A stretch of 8,832 bases of DNA from Hyphomicrobiales bacterium. GTDB lineage: Bacteria; Pseudomonadota; Alphaproteobacteria; Rhizobiales; JALURZ01. The notes below the pieces were generated by a model. The model did no database searches. It had not been told where the DNA came from and saw nothing but the letters and a program-made list of their open reading frames with translations. Position 1 is the stretch's first letter. Every line of letters begins with the position of its first letter. Below are positions 6,479-8,832 of the stretch, piece by piece. Where the stretch lies: positions 1 to 8,832 of the forward strand of contig JALURZ010000214.1 of the NCBI GenBank assembly GCA_027058735.1, given 5' to 3'. The position numbers were made by a program, and so were the translations under genes.

Positions 6479-6931
6479 ATGCGTTATTGGGAGGATTTTC
6501 GTGCCGGCGATGTTTTCATCCATCGCTCAGCGCCGGTCAGCGCACAGGCCATCACGGAGTTTGCCCGGGAATTCGATCCCCAGCCGTTTCATCTCGACCC
6601 GGCGCTGGAGAACGACGGGCTGCTTGGCGGATTTTGCGCCAGTGGCTGGCACACCTGCGCGATTCTGATGCGGATGATATTTGACTCCTACCTTGAAGGT
6701 TCAAGCTCCATGGGCGGGCCCGGCGTCGGGGAGGTGCGGTGGCTGAAACCGGTGCGGCCCGGCGATGTGCTGGAACTCAAATCGACCTGCCTGGAAACGC
6801 GGGCTTCCGCCAGCCGGCCCGAAATGGGCATCTGCCGGTTCACCTGGGATTTGTTCAATCAGTCGGGCGATCATGTGCTCACCTGCACGGGCACCAATTT
6901 CTTTGGCCGGCGCGAGGCAGGCGCCTCATGA
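6479..6931 (+). CDS. MaoC-like (hotdog-fold) dehydratase, first of a tandem pair
   Basis: A 150-residue single-hotdog MaoC protein. Relatives hydrate 2-enoyl-CoA or dehydrate 3-hydroxyacyl-CoA. The hydratase-2 signature is present: Asp33 and His38 in FDPQPFHLD form the expected catalytic pair, and GGFCASGWHT (50-59) is the conserved turn. I chose ATG 6479, which yields MRYWEDFRAGD as in the family; a TTG at 6458 would add seven residues and overlap ychF. It starts 17 bp after ychF, and its stop overlaps the start of the next gene. The substrate cannot be told from sequence. It could also be a thioesterase-like or non-catalytic partner, but the intact Asp/His pair argues for activity. Confidence 0.93.
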   Translation: MRYWEDFRAGDVFIHRSAPVSAQAITEFAREFDPQPFHLDPALENDGLLGGFCASGWHTCAILMRMIFDSYLEGSSSMGGPGVGEVRWLKPVRPGDVLELKSTCLETRASASRPEMGICRFTWDLFNQSGDHVLTCTGTNFFGRREAGAS

Positions 6932-7413
6932 GCATGGTCAGGTTTTTCGAAGACCTGCGGATCGGCCAGCAGACCGCGCTTGGCGACTACACGTTCACGC
7001 CCGAGGCCATAAAGTCGTTCGGCAAAAAATTTGACCCGCAGCGGTTTCACGTCGATGAGCAGGCGGCGATTGACAGCCATTTCGGCGGCCTGGTTGCCAG
7101 CGGCTGGCATACCTGCGCGGCCTTCATGAAAGTCTATGTGCAATATCACGATACCATCCGCGCCACCACCCAGCTTGCCGAAGGCGAGCGCTGGCCCGCA
7201 CCGGGGCCGGGCACCGGGTTTCGCGACCTGCGCTGGGTCCGCCCGGTCCATGCCGGGGACACGGTGTCCTATTCCATGCGCGTTCAGGACAAGATCGAAA
7301 TGAAATCGCGCCCGAACTGGGGCCTCGTGATCAATCAGAACGAGGGGGTCAACCAGCACGGCGACACGGTGATGACGTTTGAACATCACCTGTTTGTCGA
7401 ACGCAAACCCTAG
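6928..7413 (+). CDS. MaoC-like (hotdog-fold) dehydratase, second of a tandem pair
   Basis: A 161-residue paralogue of the gene before it, with the same layout: FFEDLRIGQ at the start, Asp36 and His41 in FDPQRFHVD, and GGLVASGWHTCA (53-64). It has a longer middle segment than its neighbour (around residues 80-100, ERWPAPGPGTG) and the conserved RWVRPVHAGD. ATG 6928 lies inside the ATGA overlap with the upstream stop, so the two are coupled and may form a heterodimer, or two domains equivalent to a double-hotdog hydratase. Both putative active sites are intact, which fits two independent enzymes as well. This is the last gene of the housekeeping block; no clear terminator follows. Confidence 0.93.
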   Translation: MSMVRFFEDLRIGQQTALGDYTFTPEAIKSFGKKFDPQRFHVDEQAAIDSHFGGLVASGWHTCAAFMKVYVQYHDTIRATTQLAEGERWPAPGPGTGFRDLRWVRPVHAGDTVSYSMRVQDKIEMKSRPNWGLVINQNEGVNQHGDTVMTFEHHLFVERKP

Positions 7414-7570
7414 AGCAGATTCGATTTAAAGGTTGTCGTCTTCCAATGGCCATGGGGAATGGGCGCGACGCACCGCTCGCCGCGCGGCGCCCGTCCGCAC
7501 AATCGTGCCATCTTCGTCGAGGCACCGGCTTCGTCGATCACCGTGGCTGGTACGCCAACGCGGGCGCGTG
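7411..7570. other. Junction region between the housekeeping operon and the phage remnant
   Basis: AGAGCAGATTCGATTTAAAG directly follows the maoC stop (TAG at 7411-7413) and is AT-richer than its surroundings; it resembles the ends of dispersed intergenic repeats in alphaproteobacteria, an impression I cannot verify. From about 7446 an open frame of 41 codons ends in a TGATG overlap (TGA 7569-7571, ATG 7571) with the gpW-like gene. Such overlaps are typical of phage head operons, so this could be the 3' end of a lost upstream gene such as the large terminase. Its sequence (ending GWYANAGA) is not one I recognise. No promoter or terminator is visible. Confidence 0.4.
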
Positions 7571-7784
7571 ATGGCCGACCTCGCCCAACTCACCGCATGG
7601 CGTGACGCGCTGATGGGGGCCCGCTACAAGGGCGTCCGCACCGTCGAGTACGACGGCAGGCGCGTCACCTATGCCACCGATACGGAAATGGCCGACGCGC
7701 TGGCCGACCTCGAACGCCGCATCGCCGGCGCGGGCGAAGGCCCAAGTGTCGGTCGTCCGCATCCAATCATCGAAAGGAGTCTGA
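7571..7784 (+). pseudogene. gpW-like phage head-tail joining protein, frameshifted near its 3' end
   Basis: From ATG 7571 the frame reads MADLAQLTAWRDALMGARY, then a VEYDGRRVTYATDTEMADAL segment and LERRIAG, the pattern of small gpW-type proteins that seal the portal to the tail. In that frame the reading then runs on over the next gene to 8185, giving Arg/Gly/His-rich nonsense. One frame over, after the GGCCC run at 7738-7742, the bases encode AQVSVVRIQSSKGV and a stop at 7782-7784; the SSKG ending is what I expect of this family. The gene therefore carries one extra base (or lacks two) near 7738-7742. With the base removed the product would be 70 residues, a normal gpW size, and would stop 3 bases before DUF2190. 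A sequencing error, a true inactivating mutation and programmed +1 slippage are all possible, the last least likely. Confidence 0.7.
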
Positions 7785-7787
7785 CCC

Positions 7788-8129
7788 ATGAAGACGTTCA
7801 TCCAGGAGGGCAACATCATCACCGTCACGGCGGCGGCCAACATCGCCAGCGGCGACGGTGTGCTCGCCGGCAGCATCTTCGGCGTCGCGGCGGCGGACGC
7901 CGTGACCGGGGAGGAGGCCGAGATCGCCACCGTCGGCGTCTACGAGTTGCCGAAGCTCTCCACCGCCGTCATCGCCCAGGGCGACCGGGTGGCGTGGGAC
8001 GCCACCGCCAAGCAGATCAAGCCGCCGGCGGTGGGCCTCTATCCCGTGGGAATCGCCACCGAGGCTGCGGGCAACGGCACGGCAACGGTCAAGGTGCGGC
8101 TCGACGGGATCGCGACCCAAGCGGCGTAG
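7788..8129 (+). CDS. DUF2190 family phage capsid-associated protein
   Basis: A small 113-residue Ala/Val/Gly-rich beta protein. The N-terminal KTFIQEGNIITVTAAANIAS and the GDGVLAGSIFGVA, GVYELPK and GDRVAWD segments fit DUF2190, a family found in phage head gene clusters and considered a capsid decoration or cement-type protein. The start ATG 7788 has a strong ribosome-binding site, AAAGGAG, with 9 bases between. The frame is intact and ends VKVRLDGIATQAA. It follows the gpW-like gene by 3 bp. In relatives it normally lies close to the prohead protease and major capsid genes, which are absent here. Retention of an intact gene in a remnant suggests recent decay or chance. Confidence 0.88.
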   Translation: MKTFIQEGNIITVTAAANIASGDGVLAGSIFGVAAADAVTGEEAEIATVGVYELPKLSTAVIAQGDRVAWDATAKQIKPPAVGLYPVGIATEAAGNGTATVKVRLDGIATQAA

Positions 8130-8188
8130 CAAATGCCCAAGTACATTGCCTTGGTGACTGCCAGGACCAGAATAGCTATCAATAGAGC

Positions 8189-8832
8189 ATGGCAGGGAAA
8201 ACTTTCGAGATTCAGGTTCAGGACGATCATCTGGAGCGTATCGCCCAGACACGTAAGCCCATCCTGGCTCTCGCCGAGCTCATCTGGAACGCCGTTGACG
8301 CCGATGCCACCCGCATCGACGTCACCCTGGTCGTCGATGGTCTCAATGGCCTCAAGGCCATCAAGGTTACCGATAACGGCCACGGTATCCCGTACGAGAA
8401 AGCCGAAGAACTGTTCTCGCGCCTTGGCGGATCATGGAAGCAAGGCCGCCAGCATTCCCTCGAAAGAAACCGGATACTCCACGGCAAGGACGGCCGTGGC
8501 CGCTTTCGGGCCTTCGCGCTTGGCCGCGTCGTTGACTGGCATGTGTGTGCTCCCGGCCAAGACGGCACCTTGCAGTGCTACCGAATCTCCATGATCAAGG
8601 ATCACCTGCGCCGCGTCCAGGTCAGCGACGAGGCGCCAGCCGGCGACGGCACGGAGCAAGGCGTCACCGTCACGGTCTCCGAGCCGGAGCGGGATTTCCG
8701 GTCTCTTCGCGACACGTCTGCCATCGAGGATATGGCCCAGGTTTTCGCCCTTTACCTGCGGCAGTATCCAAAGGTTCAAATTTTCTATGATGGCACCGCC
8801 ATCGACCCGCGCTCTGTCGAGGAGTTTTCCAC
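8189..8832 (+). CDS. GHKL-type ATPase (Hsp90/MutL-like), 3'-truncated by the window edge
   Basis: An open frame from ATG 8189 to the right edge gives the first 214 residues with no stop. The N-terminal ATP-binding fold is clear: the N-box AELIWNAVDADAT (residues 29-41, Mg-binding Asn34 with Glu30 as the likely general base), G1 box DNGHGI (62-67), and a G2-like loop HGKDGRGRFRAFALG (98-112). This arrangement, with an N-terminal GHKL domain, fits MutL/Hsp90/MORC-like ATPases rather than histidine kinases. The N-terminus HLERIAQTRKPILALAELIWN looks like the large stand-alone ATP-binding proteins found on mobile elements. An in-frame TAG at 8183-8185 fixes ATG 8189 as the first start; only AGAG lies nearby as a ribosome-binding site. 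Base composition is less GC-rich than the DUF2190 gene before it, and the 59-bp spacer 8130-8188 is markedly AT-richer, suggesting a separate origin. Role unknown; a defence function is an inference from context. Confidence 0.85.
   Translation, partial: MAGKTFEIQVQDDHLERIAQTRKPILALAELIWNAVDADATRIDVTLVVDGLNGLKAIKVTDNGHGIPYEKAEELFSRLGGSWKQGRQHSLERNRILHGKDGRGRFRAFALGRVVDWHVCAPGQDGTLQCYRISMIKDHLRRVQVSDEAPAGDGTEQGVTVTVSEPERDFRSLRDTSAIEDMAQVFALYLRQYPKVQIFYDGTAIDPRSVEEFS

Larger units (their letters stand above)
7446..8129 (+). mobile_element. Prophage head-gene remnant
   Basis: Two phage structural genes, a gpW-like head-tail joiner and a DUF2190 protein, stand next to each other after a housekeeping operon and before a non-phage ATPase gene. 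In complete lambda-like or alphaproteobacterial prophages of this type, portal, protease and major capsid genes normally surround or separate them. Only about 0.7 kb is left here, so this is a deletion remnant or a rearranged element rather than a functional prophage. The left limit is set from the end of the maoC gene, and the right limit from the end of DUF2190; no attachment-site repeat can be identified within the window. Confidence 0.6.

Noticed and set aside
7571..8129. Gene transfer agent cluster
   Set aside because: DUF2190 and a gpW-like joiner are not the usual set of the RcGTA structural cluster, and none of its portal, capsid or tail genes are present.
7433..8185. A 250-codon plus-strand open frame covering the gpW-like gene and DUF2190
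   Set aside because: Only its middle part (from 7571 to about 7738) looks like a real protein. The rest is Arg/Gly/His-rich and overlaps the DUF2190 gene in another frame; it is explained by the frameshift.
1..8832. CRISPR array, tRNA or rRNA genes
   Set aside because: No regularly spaced direct repeats, no cloverleaf with a CCA-type end and no rRNA-like stretch were seen by eye on either strand.

Overview
The window is GC-rich DNA with alphaproteobacterial gene content and order, most like Hyphomicrobiales (Rhizobiales). The core prs - rplY (CTC-type L25) - pth - ychF - maoC - maoC is, from general knowledge of that order, a conserved housekeeping neighbourhood. No rRNA, tRNA or CRISPR array was found.

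Layout. Bases 1-36 are a perfect palindrome at the very edge. They run straight into the 3' part of a two-repeat hypothetical (probably envelope/lipoprotein) gene that ends at 899. Convergent to it lies a two-gene minus-strand unit, an acyl carrier protein (2307-2576) followed by a FabF/NodE-type ketoacyl-ACP synthase (940-2163), which forms a small lipid or specialised acyl-chain module. A 361-bp divergent intergenic region separates this from prs (2938-3873), which has a plausible sigma-70 promoter and an adjacent dyad. A second, better promoter (3905-3933) and a leader hairpin precede rplY (4051-4737). rplY is followed closely by pth, ychF and two MaoC-fold hydratase paralogues, with gaps of 24 and 17 bp and two ATGA overlaps, so 4051-7413 is probably one operon for translation quality control plus an acyl-CoA hydratase-like pair.

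After 7413 the character changes. There is a short phage remnant: a gpW-like head-tail joining gene whose last 13 or so codons are out of frame, directly followed by an intact DUF2190 capsid-associated gene. The portal, protease and major capsid genes normally found between them are absent. A less GC-rich stretch (8130-8188) then leads into a GHKL (Hsp90/MutL/histidine-kinase-type) ATPase that runs off the right edge. This ATPase is not a phage structural gene. It sits where accessory or defence cargo is often found, and it is the best candidate for an undescribed system, but its partners lie outside the window.

Confidence is high for prs, rplY, pth, ychF, the KAS, the ACP and the MaoC pair; good for DUF2190, gpW and the GHKL fold; low for regulatory sites and for any function of the first gene.
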